Shown: positions 17,134-27,065, counted from the stretch's first letter. The stretch: DNA of 64,000 nucleotides from Clostridium saccharoperbutylacetonicum N1-4(HMT) (GCF_000340885.1 NC_020291.1:5698501-5762500), one strand, 5' to 3'. The notes: generated from the letters alone by a model not told the origin. Translations and numbers: made by a program.

Positions 17134-18894
17134 TTATATAGAATCAACCTTCCTAATTAATACACCTTTTTTAAGCAGTCTATTATTAGAATATAAATTA
17201 CTAAACAAAACACTACCATTATTCTCTATTAAAACATCTATATTTGAACAATTTAGTAAAATTTCTAACCTATTCCCATTTTCATCTATTTTAATATATT
17301 CTATTACCCTGCTATTTTTAATTGTATTTGGAAAATGAAAATTACGGCTTCTAAATAATTTTTGCTCTTTTCTTAAATTAATCAACGCCTTCATTATATT
17401 AATCTTATCATCATAAATTCCACTTTTTATTTCATCCCATGGCATACATCTTCGGCAATCGGGATCATACTTTCCTTCAAGTGCAACTTCTGTACCATAA
17501 AATATGCATGGACTTCCTGGCATCGTAAATAGTACAGCTAGCTGTTGATAAAATACGTTAATGTCTTTTACTCTTGAAATTAAGCGTTCTGTATCATGAG
17601 AATCCAACAAATTAAATAACACATCATTATTTTGCTGCATATATATTGTATAGCATCTATTTATTGTGTACTCAAAATCATCCTTAGTTAAACTCTTATC
17701 TATCCAGAAGTCTGATATACTACTAGTTAGTGAATAATTCATAATAGCATCAAATTCATCACCTCTAAGCCAAGGAATAGAATCATGCCATATTTCACCT
17801 AAAATATAGAAGTCTGGATTTAACGATTTCATTTTTTCTCTAAGCTTCTTACAGAACTTATGCGAAATTTCATTTGCAACATCTAATCTTAATCCATCAA
17901 TCTTATAATTTTTTACCCAATACTCACATACCTTAATTAAATAATCAATTACTTCTGGATTATTTGTATTTAATTTTGGCATTTTCTGATTAAAGGCAAA
18001 AGAATAAAATCGTCCATCCTTTGTATCGTGATTATTATCATCAAAAGGCCACTTATTTACCATAAACCAACTATAATATTTGGAACTAGGACCATTTTCA
18101 AGTACATCTAACCATGGTCCAAACTTAGCTCCACAATGATTAAACACTCCATCAAGCATAATCCTAATCCCTTTTTCATGTGCTTTATTTACAAGCTTTC
18201 TAAATACATTTTCATCTCCAAAATTAGGATCTATTTTCATATAATCAGTTGTATCATATTTATGTGCTGACGGAGATTCGAATATTGGATTTAAATATAT
18301 GCCTGTAATTCCTATTTCTTTTAAATAATTTAATTTATTTATTATCCCCTGCAAATCCCCACCATAAAACTCTTCATTTGTAACGCCTCCTTTATGCCAA
18401 GGCTGGACCCCTTTGGGATTAATTGAAGGATTTCCATTACAAAAACGCTCTGGGAATATCTGATACCAAACCATATCATTTACCCATGCTGGTGTTTTAT
18501 TTATATCAGCTTCATTCATCCATGGAAATGTAAAACATTGCAACATTTTTCCGTCCAATTGCATTTGTTTTTCACTTAAAAAACAATCTTCAAAATAAAA
18601 CCAGGTTTCTTCATTCCCCGTTAATTCAAAATAGTATTTACATCTTTTATACTTCAGTTTCAAAGTAGTTGTCCACCATATTTGGTGCTTTAATCTCTTT
18701 TTAAATGGAATTTCTTCTCTTTTTCCTTTCCATTTCCATTCGCCACCTAAAATTCCTCCATCAAATGGATCACCATAATATATAAACACTTTTTCTACAT
18801 CATAACCAGTCTTTATATTTACAATTAAATTGTCTTTATCAATTGAATAACATAAGTTATCTGAGGCTCTATGATATACAGCTTCGAATCTCAT
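17134..18894 (-). CDS. Cyclomaltodextrinase/neopullulanase-type GH13 enzyme
   Basis: 586 residues. A CBM34-like N-terminal beta domain (about 1-120) precedes a GH13 barrel. The four conserved regions are present: DGVFNHCG, GLRLDVANE (nucleophile Asp), LGEIWHD (acid Glu) and LLDSHDTERL. The N-terminal domain and MPKLNT signature match the cyclomaltodextrinase-neopullulanase group, which cleaves cyclodextrins, pullulan and maltodextrins in the cytoplasm. No signal peptide. A degenerate reading frame separates it from malG, so it may now have its own promoter. Confidence 0.92.
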   Translation of the reverse strand: MRFEAVYHRASDNLCYSIDKDNLIVNIKTGYDVEKVFIYYGDPFDGGILGGEWKWKGKREEIPFKKRLKHQIWWTTTLKLKYKRCKYYFELTGNEETWFYFEDCFLSEKQMQLDGKMLQCFTFPWMNEADINKTPAWVNDMVWYQIFPERFCNGNPSINPKGVQPWHKGGVTNEEFYGGDLQGIINKLNYLKEIGITGIYLNPIFESPSAHKYDTTDYMKIDPNFGDENVFRKLVNKAHEKGIRIMLDGVFNHCGAKFGPWLDVLENGPSSKYYSWFMVNKWPFDDNNHDTKDGRFYSFAFNQKMPKLNTNNPEVIDYLIKVCEYWVKNYKIDGLRLDVANEISHKFCKKLREKMKSLNPDFYILGEIWHDSIPWLRGDEFDAIMNYSLTSSISDFWIDKSLTKDDFEYTINRCYTIYMQQNNDVLFNLLDSHDTERLISRVKDINVFYQQLAVLFTMPGSPCIFYGTEVALEGKYDPDCRRCMPWDEIKSGIYDDKINIMKALINLRKEQKLFRSRNFHFPNTIKNSRVIEYIKIDENGNRLEILLNCSNIDVLIENNGSVLFSNLYSNNRLLKKGVLIRKVDSI

Positions 18895-18929
18895 AAGAAT
18901 TCCTTCCCCTTTTCACTTATATATAACTA

Positions 18930-19353
18930 TTACGCTACTTTGATCATTGGATTTGATACCTCCTCCATATTTAACACTAAAGATTCCAAATTATTTGTAG
19001 AATCTATAGTTCCAAGATCAATCTTGCCTAAAGTCTCATTTACATTAGATATAGCTAACGATAATTCCTTACTTTTATCATTTAAAATCAATGATTCTGA
19101 ATTCACATCTTCAGCTTATGAATTAACATTACTTAATAAAATTAATTTTAATAAAAGTAACGCTGCAAATAATTATTATTGGAATAATTGAAATACAGAA
19201 CATACTTTCCAATAATTTAAAATGCAAACTTTTAGATTTTTTAATAGTTACATCATTGTTTTTTGAATTTTCTTTAGTTGAAAGATTTTTATAGAAAAAC
19301 TTTTTAATTTTATTAAAATTGCTACTTATTTTCTAATCCTTAGTTGGCTTCAT
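18930..19353 (-). pseudogene. Degenerate membrane/chemoreceptor-like gene
   Basis: Reading from ATG 19353 gives MKPTKD then a stop, continuing in frame as a basic cytoplasmic stretch (KKSKSLHFKLLESMF) and a membrane helix (CISIIPIIIICSVTFIK), then two stops. After a frameshift a second open stretch reads SKELSLAISNVNETLGKIDL and ends at 18930. The layout resembles the start of a methyl-accepting chemotaxis protein joined to a helical fragment, with the middle lost. The MCP identity is tentative; the decay is clear. Confidence 0.45.
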
Positions 19354-19373
19354 TATATACTCACGTCCCCACT

Positions 19374-20294
19374 TTAGCCTTTTACTGATCCAGCAGTTAA
19401 TCCTTTTGCAAAGAATTTTTGTGAAAATACTGATATCAAAACAACTGGTAATGATGCCATTATTGCAGCCGCTGAATATTGAGTCCAGTTAGCTGAAAAA
19501 TGATCTTTAATGAATCCTTGCATACCTGTTGCTAGAGTTTCTGTATATTGATCTTTTATAAGAGCTGATGTAAATAAAAATTCGCTATAAGCTCCAACAA
19601 AAGCAAATATAAATATTACTATTATCATATTCTTTATTAGTGGCAATACTACCTTAATGAAAGCTTGAAAAGTTGTTGCTCCATCTATATATGCAGTTTC
19701 AGTTAATTCTTTTGGAATTCCATCCATGTATCCCTTCATAAGCCAGATGTTATATGCACTACCTACTGATATAATTAATATTAATGGTAATAAATTATCC
19801 ATTCCACCCCGAATATTATATGCAACACTTAAAATTGCTGGTAATGCCATTGTATTTGGAAACATCTGTAATATCAAAAGTGTCATAAGTCCAAATTTTC
19901 TACCTTTAAACCTAAGCTTAGAAAACGCAAAAGCTGCTGGAATTGTCATGATTAGCTGCATCATAGCAACGCTAAAACAAACAACTAATGAATTTCTTGC
20001 CCATATTAAAAACTTAGTTTGAGTTATTACTTTTACATAATTCTCTAAAGTAAATGATTTAGGAAAAATAGAGGTTTGCGTAAATGAATTACCTTTAGCC
20101 ATAGATGCTGAAACAACTGCCATGATTGGAATAAGAACTATTACAATCATAATCCAAAGTACTATCCTTGAAATCCATGCAGTTCTTATTTCTGCTGGTC
20201 TTAATTTTTTTACATATTTTAATTTTATGTTTTGTATTTCTTCACTTTGTCCTTCTGTATTATTTAATTTCAAATTCCCTGCATTTGATGTCAT
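19374..20294 (-). CDS. malG: Maltodextrin ABC transporter permease MalG
   Basis: 306 residues with six predicted membrane helices and the EAA loop (ELTETAYIDGATTFQAFIKV) that docks the ATPase. C-terminal AKGLTAGSVKG is the usual MalG ending. An upstream in-frame ATG at 20312 would overlap malF; GGAGG nine bases before 20294 supports this start, one base after the malF stop. The partner MalF is directly upstream. No ATPase gene is present; in Firmicutes a shared MsmX/MalK-type ATPase encoded elsewhere usually serves. Confidence 0.94.
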   Translation of the reverse strand: MTSNAGNLKLNNTEGQSEEIQNIKLKYVKKLRPAEIRTAWISRIVLWIMIVIVLIPIMAVVSASMAKGNSFTQTSIFPKSFTLENYVKVITQTKFLIWARNSLVVCFSVAMMQLIMTIPAAFAFSKLRFKGRKFGLMTLLILQMFPNTMALPAILSVAYNIRGGMDNLLPLILIISVGSAYNIWLMKGYMDGIPKELTETAYIDGATTFQAFIKVVLPLIKNMIIVIFIFAFVGAYSEFLFTSALIKDQYTETLATGMQGFIKDHFSANWTQYSAAAIMASLPVVLISVFSQKFFAKGLTAGSVKG

Positions 20295-20295
20295 T

Positions 20296-21228
20296 TTAAT
20301 CAACCTCCTCAAATTGTCCTGATGCTTTCATTTGTATGTATGAAATTGTAGCTAAAATTATAAATATAATAATGCTTATAGTGGAAGCAATTTCATATCT
20401 TCCAAATGTTATTGACAATTTATAATTTACTGAAGCCAATATATCTGTGAAACCTGCAAATTGTGTTCCAGGTCTTGCCGGATTACCATTAGTAATTAAA
20501 TATGCTTGACCAAAATTATTAAAGTTAAATGCAAAGGATGAAATAACTAATGGATATGCTGTTTGTGCAAGCGAAGGTAAAGTTATTTTAATAAATTTTA
20601 CAAACTTGCTGGCTCCATCAACGTCAGCTGCTTCATAATATGTTTTAGGTATCGATTGAAGTGAACCCAAACAAATATTCATGGCATATGGAAATCCTAG
20701 CCATATAGTTACTATGATTATTGCAATTCTTGCCCATAATGGATTAGTTAACCATGGAATAGGCGCTGAAATAGCATGTACACTTATAAGTAAATTATTA
20801 ATTGCCCCATAACTTCCATTTAATAAACCTTGCCATGAAAGTATTGCAACAGTAGCTGGTAATGCCCATGGAATAATTAAAATTGCTTTATAAAGCCCTC
20901 GTTCTTTTATATTTTCATTATTTACAAGAATTGCCATAATTAGTCCTAACAAAAATGTTCCTGCAGTTGCCAATGTAGCAAAGACACATGTCCATATAAA
21001 TACCGGAAAAAATACTTCTTTAAATGGACCAGCAAATACTTCTTTAAAATTTGCAATTCCTACAAAATTAATTTTTCCTTGTGAATACATAGTATAGTCT
21101 GTAAATGCCAAATATATTGTATTAAGTATTGGTAATATTGAAAATATAATTATTGAAATAATGGCTGGTAATAAATACGGCACTGATTTCAAAGTATGTG
21201 TTATTTTTTTTGTTTTGGCTTGTTTCAT
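20296..21228 (-). CDS. malF: Maltodextrin ABC transporter permease MalF
   Basis: 310 residues, about six membrane helices, with the EAA loop KTYYEAADVDGASKFVKFIK. It lacks the extra N-terminal helices and large periplasmic P2 loop of E. coli MalF, as expected for Gram-positive forms. The TSSFAFNFNNFGQAYLIT-type segment (ISSFAFNFNNFGQAYLIT) is family-typical. It overlaps the RBS of malG and is co-transcribed with it. Confidence 0.94.
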   Translation of the reverse strand: MKQAKTKKITHTLKSVPYLLPAIISIIIFSILPILNTIYLAFTDYTMYSQGKINFVGIANFKEVFAGPFKEVFFPVFIWTCVFATLATAGTFLLGLIMAILVNNENIKERGLYKAILIIPWALPATVAILSWQGLLNGSYGAINNLLISVHAISAPIPWLTNPLWARIAIIIVTIWLGFPYAMNICLGSLQSIPKTYYEAADVDGASKFVKFIKITLPSLAQTAYPLVISSFAFNFNNFGQAYLITNGNPARPGTQFAGFTDILASVNYKLSITFGRYEIASTISIIIFIILATISYIQMKASGQFEEVD

Positions 21229-21543
21229 AATTGCCCACCTCTTTGATATAAAAAAATTTAAATCTAGTATTTCTTAATCTTACTTTTTTTATATAAATAA
21301 TTTATTTAATCTCTTATGTCAATATCACTAAAATATATTATACTAATTGAATTTACTAATAAAGCCAAATTTAAATATATGCCTTTTTCTCTATGATTTT
21401 TATCATGGAAAAAAATAAAATTAATGAAATTTATTCATATATTTATCCAAACAGATAAACATATTGTGATAACCAATGTCCAATTAAAGAACATTGATTG
21501 TTTAAAGTTGCTATTTTATAACTTGCAAAGTTATCCTTGAATG
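21229..21543. other. 315-base intercistronic region with a small stem-loop
   Basis: CAATGT (near 21474) and ACATTG (near 21493) form a weak hairpin on either side of an A-rich loop. No consensus promoter or AAACCGGTTT operator is seen, so malFG may be read from upstream. Confidence 0.4.
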
Positions 21544-22794
21544 CTAAACTATAACTTTATAACTAAGACCATCTAGTTCAAATCCATCAATAGACTGTTT
21601 GCTATGTCCAAAATTCATAAATACTTTAACTCTTTTTTCTGCATACACTCTTTCAAATGCAAACATCATTTCTTTATGTCCAACAAATTGTATAGTCCCT
21701 TTTTGCAATGCTTCACTACTATTTCTAAGTTCTATTAAACCTTTTACATGATTATATATATCATAATTCCATTTACTTTCATTCCATTCCATAGTTCCTC
21801 TACAATAAGGGTCATTTTCTCCTTTCATACCTATTTCATCTCCATAATATACAAGAGGCATTCCTGGGAATAAAAATAAAAATGCATAGAATAATTTTTC
21901 TCTCTTTATATCTCCTCTGCAGAAATTAAAAATCCTTTCTGTATCATGACTTCCAGACATATTAAAGCAGCAATGTATATTCTGCCCGTATGTTTCTTCT
22001 ATGAAATTCCATTCATCTATGAATATTGATGCATCAATGCTTTGTCTTATAACTGCTTTTTGCACTAAATCTCTAAATGAATAATTCATTACTCCATCAA
22101 AATATTGAGGCACAAATTTCTTGCCACACCCCCATATTTCACCTACTATATATAAGCTAGTAGATTTTCTTATTTTTTCTAACATAGAGTCTTCAATATA
22201 ATATGGTACATCTAGTCTTAATCCATCTATTTTCATCCCTTCCCAATACTTAATAACATCAACTATATACTTTTGAACTTCAACATTTTCAGTATTAAGA
22301 CGCGGCATATCTATACATCCTCCAAAATTTCTATAATTAGGTGGACTTTCCACTTTAACTGGATAACTAAAAATAGTATACCAATCCTTATATTTTGATC
22401 TTTCTTGATTTTCTAATATATCTTTGAAAGCAAAAAAATCTGGGCTAGTATGGTTAAAAACTCCATCAATAATAACTTTTATATTTTTTTTATGACATGA
22501 ATCTACTAATTCTCTAAAATCATCTAAAGTTCCAAAAGAACTATCTATATTATAATAGTTAACAGTATCATACTTATGATTAGAATTTGCCTGAAAAATT
22601 GGATTTAAATAAATTGCACTAACACCGAGTTTTGATAGATAATCAAGTTTCTCTTTAATTCCAATTAAATCACCTCCCATAACACATTGTCCATCAACTT
22701 CACTTTCCCATTCTTTTAAACCTTCAACATTATTATTTTGTCTTGATTTATTAAATCTGTCTGGAAAAATTTGATATATTATTTCACCTTTCAT
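21544..22794 (-). CDS. Intracellular GH13 alpha-amylase/maltodextrin hydrolase
   Basis: About 416 residues, a minimal GH13 barrel without the CBM34-like domain and without signal peptide. Conserved regions: DGVFNHTS, GLRLDVPYY (nucleophile), IVGEIWG (acid), MSGSHDTERI. Its sequence is a shortened relative of the cyclomaltodextrinase group (MPRLNTENVEV). The ATG at 22794 has GGAGG eight bases upstream; a TTG one codon earlier is less likely. It lies between the secreted amylase and malF, so it probably degrades imported dextrins. Confidence 0.9.
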   Translation of the reverse strand: MKGEIIYQIFPDRFNKSRQNNNVEGLKEWESEVDGQCVMGGDLIGIKEKLDYLSKLGVSAIYLNPIFQANSNHKYDTVNYYNIDSSFGTLDDFRELVDSCHKKNIKVIIDGVFNHTSPDFFAFKDILENQERSKYKDWYTIFSYPVKVESPPNYRNFGGCIDMPRLNTENVEVQKYIVDVIKYWEGMKIDGLRLDVPYYIEDSMLEKIRKSTSLYIVGEIWGCGKKFVPQYFDGVMNYSFRDLVQKAVIRQSIDASIFIDEWNFIEETYGQNIHCCFNMSGSHDTERIFNFCRGDIKREKLFYAFLFLFPGMPLVYYGDEIGMKGENDPYCRGTMEWNESKWNYDIYNHVKGLIELRNSSEALQKGTIQFVGHKEMMFAFERVYAEKRVKVFMNFGHSKQSIDGFELDGLSYKVIV

Positions 22795-22822
22795 CAATTA
22801 TTCCTCCTAATTTATACATTAT

Positions 22823-22920
22823 TATCTACCTATATTTCGCTTCAATTATGGAAACATGGATTTTATAAGGCTTTAGGATCTAACCATGCGGTTTTTCCAT
22901 TTAGAAGCGAAAAGTAGATA
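22823..22920. other. Long imperfect fold-back between two GH13 genes
   Basis: Two 37-base arms (22823-22859 and 22884-22920) around a 24-base loop share TATCTAC, TTTCGCTTC, ATGGAA and CATGG blocks in inverted order. There is no U-tract, so it may stabilise or process the mRNA between the amylase and the next gene. Confidence 0.6.
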
Positions 22921-22986
22921 TTTAATATTTTTGTGTGCCAAATATAATATGCATGATGAAATTTTTCTTTAAATTAACATTTATAT

Positions 22987-25011
22987 TTAACGATTTACAG
23001 TACTATCAATCCCAGAGTCTATAGCTGCTGATGTAGTTGTATTAACGCTCTTCAAATTACTCTTTACACCATCATTTATATAATCTTCTGCCTTAGTCAC
23101 TTTTACATTCCAATTCTGTCCACCATTATTATCCCAATAGTCTGTTGGTGAAATAATATGAATACAGTAATTTAGAATATCATTATTATTTACTGTAATA
23201 GTTGCTTCAAATTCTCCATTGGAATTCTTAGTCATATTTACATCTTGAATGTTTTTCCATCCATTAGTTCCATAATGAAGTGTTACTTTTTGTGCATTAG
23301 TATTCTTATATGAAACTTTATATTGTACGTTCTTTTGATCTGGATTTGGTGTTTCATTATTAACAACATAAATCTTCCCACTATTTTCTCCTAAATTCAC
23401 TGATATTTGTTTTCCTGTAACACCTCCTTGTTGAACTGTGATCGAATCATTTACATCAAAAAGATTTACAAATTTATCTCCAACTTTTATAGTACTTTCA
23501 GCTCTAATTGGAATGGTCGCACTTTGATCTCCATCTGAATTATTAAATACATTTACAACTTCTTGTCCAACATTTTCTCCTGAATCCATCCTTCTTGAGA
23601 ATGCATATAAATGTGGTGAAGACCACATTTCTCTTTGAGTACCTTCTCTTAAGGCTTCATATTTTTGCCTAAATGAATTCAATTTGTTAATTAGTTTATA
23701 AGTATCTGTATTCTCATTAAAATAATCTGTAATTACATTTCCATTGTAATCCTTTTTAACCATTGACCAACGATTCCATGTATCTGCAATACCATTTATA
23801 CTTGCTCCATTTGCATTACCTTTGTTTTGTTCTGTACCTTGAAATACTGTTGGTACCCCTCTTACAGTAAACATGAAAACAAGTGCATTTTGAAGTTTTT
23901 TTACATTACCATTTGCTACTGTTAAAAATCTATTACGATCATGATTATCTATAAAAGTCACCATATGATTTGCATAACCATTATATTTATTGTCTTGTGC
24001 TAAAATATTTTTAATAGAGCAAGTACCTGATGATGACATGTCATCAAAAGATTGTCCTGATGCAAAATCATTATTTATTGCTTGATATAATGGAAAATCT
24101 AGCATTCCCCATTCTGCATCGGATCCAACCCACTTCTTCACAAAATCTACATTCATATCAAAATTTTCTCCAAAAGTATTAACTCCTATATACTTTTGTA
24201 ACTCGTTAATATAAGATGGTTTCATACATTTTGCTGCGTCAACCCTTGCTGCATCAGCTCCAGTATAATCAAACCATGACTTAATAGCATTATTCATAGC
24301 TGCCTTAGCATCAGAATTATCTTGATTTAAATCATCTAAACCGCCCAAATCATGATCATCTAACATTTGGGGATCAGAGTGTTCTCTTGACCAATCAATA
24401 TCGCCATTATGATGATACCAATTTGGATTATTAAAAGGTGCTGCCGGCTCAAACCCCTTGATGTCATAATAAGCTTGTTTTCCTAACATATAATCCCCAA
24501 CATGATTTGGAACTATATCTATTATTACTTTAATCCCCTTTTCGTGAGCTTTATCTACTAACTCCTTTAGCTTTTCTTTTGTTCCAAAATAAGGATTTGC
24601 CTTATTGGGATCTTTCACATTATATCCATGATAAGCTGTAGGCCATACTTTTCCTGTGCCATCAGCTCTAGACCACATTTGTGGTTCCGCAACCGGTGAT
24701 ATCCAAATGGCTGAGTATCCCATGCCCTTAATATAATCTAACTTATCAATAACACCTTGCCAATCTCCGCCGTGCATATATCTAAAATCATCTTCAAGAT
24801 TTTCTGTATTACGAAATGCATCTCCTGTAGCATTATTTGTTTTATCTCCATCATAAAATCTGTCTACCATAATTTGATAAATAGTATCGTTTTCACTTAG
24901 ATTTCCAATTGCCGCTTGTGCCTTGCTTCCACTCATAAACATGTTAGTGCTTGAAACAATTGTTGCAACTAAGATAGATAATATTACCTTGTTAAATTTT
25001 CTTCTAAACAT
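22987..25011 (-). CDS. Secreted alpha-amylase / CGTase-like GH13 with starch-binding domain
   Basis: 674 residues. Signal peptide about 1-33 (cut near SKAQA). The GH13 barrel shows VIDIVPNHVG, AARVDAAKCM (nucleophile), NTFGENFD (acid) and VTFIDNHDRNRFL. The calcium-site and GMGYSAIWISPV features match the CGTase/maltogenic amylase group. A beta domain follows, then a C-terminal CBM25-like module (about 555-640; VTLHYGTNGWKNIQDVNM). It releases maltodextrins from starch outside the cell for MalEFG. It has its own promoter and operator at 25182-25228. Product specificity (cyclodextrins versus linear dextrins) cannot be told. Confidence 0.92.
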   Translation of the reverse strand: MFRRKFNKVILSILVATIVSSTNMFMSGSKAQAAIGNLSENDTIYQIMVDRFYDGDKTNNATGDAFRNTENLEDDFRYMHGGDWQGVIDKLDYIKGMGYSAIWISPVAEPQMWSRADGTGKVWPTAYHGYNVKDPNKANPYFGTKEKLKELVDKAHEKGIKVIIDIVPNHVGDYMLGKQAYYDIKGFEPAAPFNNPNWYHHNGDIDWSREHSDPQMLDDHDLGGLDDLNQDNSDAKAAMNNAIKSWFDYTGADAARVDAAKCMKPSYINELQKYIGVNTFGENFDMNVDFVKKWVGSDAEWGMLDFPLYQAINNDFASGQSFDDMSSSGTCSIKNILAQDNKYNGYANHMVTFIDNHDRNRFLTVANGNVKKLQNALVFMFTVRGVPTVFQGTEQNKGNANGASINGIADTWNRWSMVKKDYNGNVITDYFNENTDTYKLINKLNSFRQKYEALREGTQREMWSSPHLYAFSRRMDSGENVGQEVVNVFNNSDGDQSATIPIRAESTIKVGDKFVNLFDVNDSITVQQGGVTGKQISVNLGENSGKIYVVNNETPNPDQKNVQYKVSYKNTNAQKVTLHYGTNGWKNIQDVNMTKNSNGEFEATITVNNNDILNYCIHIISPTDYWDNNGGQNWNVKVTKAEDYINDGVKSNLKSVNTTTSAAIDSGIDSTVNR

Positions 25012-25181
25012 AACTTTCCCCCACTATTATATATTTTTATTAGTCATTCACATAATTATGAAAAACTAATAAATGATTTTATAAAATTACCTTGTCATAA
25101 TTTCATCAAAATAAGCACATAAAAATCAAAAATATCGTCGTCTTCGCATTCCTTTATTTCTTTAAATGTATTACATTAGGT

Positions 25182-25228
25182 AAACCGGTTTCCCTATTTA
25201 GTATACTACCATCTTAAATGGATTTCAA
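25182..25228 (-). promoter_or_regulatory. Promoter plus MalR-type operator of the secreted amylase
   Basis: Minus strand: TTGAAA (25228-25223), 17-base spacer, TATACT (25205-25200), then eight bases to the palindrome AAACCGGTTT (25191-25182), which would cover the start point. The arrangement is the same as before malE, which supports one LacI-family regulator for both. Confidence 0.82.
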
Positions 25229-25336
25229 TACATTTCTGAAAACATTTACCAATATAATTACATAGAATGTACACTAAACTCCACTATATAGCTAGAGAAC
25301 TTCTTTTGGCTTGTGTATTTTGAAAATATTAATATT

Positions 25337-25376
25337 AAAAAGATGCTAAAGTTAATTGTTTTCAATCACTTTAGCA
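25337..25376 (-). terminator. Terminator after malE
   Basis: Minus strand TGCTAAAGTGATTG pairs with CAATTAACTTTAGCA, followed by TCTTTTT. It separates malE from the amylase promoter. Confidence 0.8.
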
Positions 25377-25404
25377 CTACATGTTATTTTCTTAATTTAC
25401 TTTT

Positions 25405-26616
25405 TTATTTTTGTTGCTTTATACCTTCTTTAATTTGATCTACTATTTGTTTTGCAGTTTCTTTCGAATCCATTGATCCGCTTATTAAAGATATTATATT
25501 ATTTTTTACCGGAGTCCAAGTAGTTTGAATTTCTGGAATATTAGGCATTGCTGTAGCAACTTCTAATTGTTTAGCAAATACATCCATGTTTCCGGCCGCT
25601 TTAAACGCATCACTTTCTATACCTGCTTTTGAAACTGGAATTCTATTTCCTTGCTTAATCATTAGGTCATCACTATTTTCCATAAGATACTTCATTAACT
25701 CCCATGATAAGTCTTGATTAGGTGACTTTGAACTTACAAATGCAGTTTGAACTCCCATCAATGTTGAAACAGTTTTCCCACCTAATGTTGGCATTGGAGC
25801 TATACCAAAATTAATTCCTGAATCTTTAAATGCTTCTATATCCCATGGTCCTGAAATATAAAATGCTGATTTACCTGATTGGAAATCTGCTTTAGCTATA
25901 TCATCAGTAATATCTTGAGACATTAATTTGTCTTTAACAATTAAATCTTGAATGAATTGATATCCTTTTATCGCACCTTCATTGCCTAATCCAATATCGT
26001 TTGAATCAACAGTTCCATTATTATTTTTAAAAATATAGCTACCTTGCGATGCTAAAAATCCATAACTTCTGTATAAATCAGTTACATCGTATTCAAATCC
26101 TACTTTTTTGCCTAATTCAACAACTTCTTCCATAGTTTTTGGTACTTCTGAAACTTTATCTTTATTATAAAATAGAGCACTAGTTTCAGCTGCTAATGGA
26201 ACTGCATATTTTTTTCCTTCTATAGTCACTGAATCTATTACTTGTTTAGATGTATATTTACTCTCATCTATAAAACCACTTGGCACTTCTGAAAGTAAAC
26301 CAGCTTTTTGAAATGTTCCTAAGTTATCATTAGGTACACCAAAAAGTATATCTGGACCTTTAGAACTATTAGCGGCTTGTATATATGCTTGCATCTCCCC
26401 TTTATCATCTACAACATTAACCTTAACTCCCTTTTCACTTCCCCATTTTTCCGCTACTTTAGTAAGCTCTGTAATCTCTTTTTCTTTCAAATGTGACCAA
26501 ACTGTAATTTCTTTAGCATTATTACTTGTAGCTGTTGTTCCTCCACATCCTACAAATGTTCCTGCAACTAAAGTTGCTGCCACGATTGATGCTAATACTT
26601 TATTTTTTTTTACCAT
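25405..26616 (-). CDS. malE: Maltodextrin-binding lipoprotein MalE
   Basis: 403 residues. Lipoprotein signal ending FVGC, then a type-I solute-binding fold: KEITVWSHLKEKEITELTKV near the mature N-terminus, SGPWDIEAFK in the hinge and TTWTPVKNNI near the C-terminus. These are typical of MalE/CymE proteins. It delivers maltodextrins to MalFG. It has its own promoter with the AAACCGGTTT operator and its own terminator, so it can be made in excess over the permeases. Confidence 0.94.
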   Translation of the reverse strand: MVKKNKVLASIVAATLVAGTFVGCGGTTATSNNAKEITVWSHLKEKEITELTKVAEKWGSEKGVKVNVVDDKGEMQAYIQAANSSKGPDILFGVPNDNLGTFQKAGLLSEVPSGFIDESKYTSKQVIDSVTIEGKKYAVPLAAETSALFYNKDKVSEVPKTMEEVVELGKKVGFEYDVTDLYRSYGFLASQGSYIFKNNNGTVDSNDIGLGNEGAIKGYQFIQDLIVKDKLMSQDITDDIAKADFQSGKSAFYISGPWDIEAFKDSGINFGIAPMPTLGGKTVSTLMGVQTAFVSSKSPNQDLSWELMKYLMENSDDLMIKQGNRIPVSKAGIESDAFKAAGNMDVFAKQLEVATAMPNIPEIQTTWTPVKNNIISLISGSMDSKETAKQIVDQIKEGIKQQK

Positions 26617-26799
26617 TTTTCAATTCTCCCTCCTAATTTATAATCTTTTACAGAAAATATTTACTTCTTGTAACTACTAGGCTTATAAACAAAATACTAA
26701 AAATCATCTTTTTATTAATTCATTCAAATAAGCATATTATAAAGTTGAAAATTATATTCTTCTGTCTTACAAATTCTTTAAATACATTGAAAATTTAAG

Positions 26800-26847
26800 A
26801 AACCGGTTTACTCATTTTAGTATACTGCAATATTGAATCAATTTCAA
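26800..26847 (-). promoter_or_regulatory. Promoter plus MalR-type operator of malE
   Basis: Minus strand: TTGAAA (26847-26842), 17-base spacer, TATACT (26824-26819), nine bases, then AAACCGGTTT (26809-26800). It is nearly a twin of the amylase promoter. Confidence 0.82.
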
Positions 26848-26869
26848 TATATTGTATTAACTTCCACCA

Positions 26870-27065
26870 GATATATTGTTTTATTAAGGCATATGCTAAA
26901 AGACTTATGAAAAAATTAAAATATAAGTTTATAACACTTAATACCTACATTTTAGGTAATAGTCTTTATGCTTGTGAACAAATCTATAAATTATGCAATG
27001 AGTACAATTGGAAATTCATTTTTCAATTTAGAGAAGGAACTTTAAATGAGTTTAAGAGGATTTAG
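26870..27065 (+). pseudogene. Transposase remnant
   Basis: A 65-codon open stretch without start reads AKRLMKKLKYKF..., LGNSLYACEQIYKLCNEYNW, KFIFQFREGTLNEF and then stops. GDSLYA-x-x-x-x-x-x-x-CxxxxWKxIxxFKxG is the pattern of a DDE-transposase segment common in clostridial insertion sequences; here the Asp of the family's D-S-L-Y-A is Asn. It sits between malE and its regulator gene. No terminal repeats were found. Confidence 0.5.
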
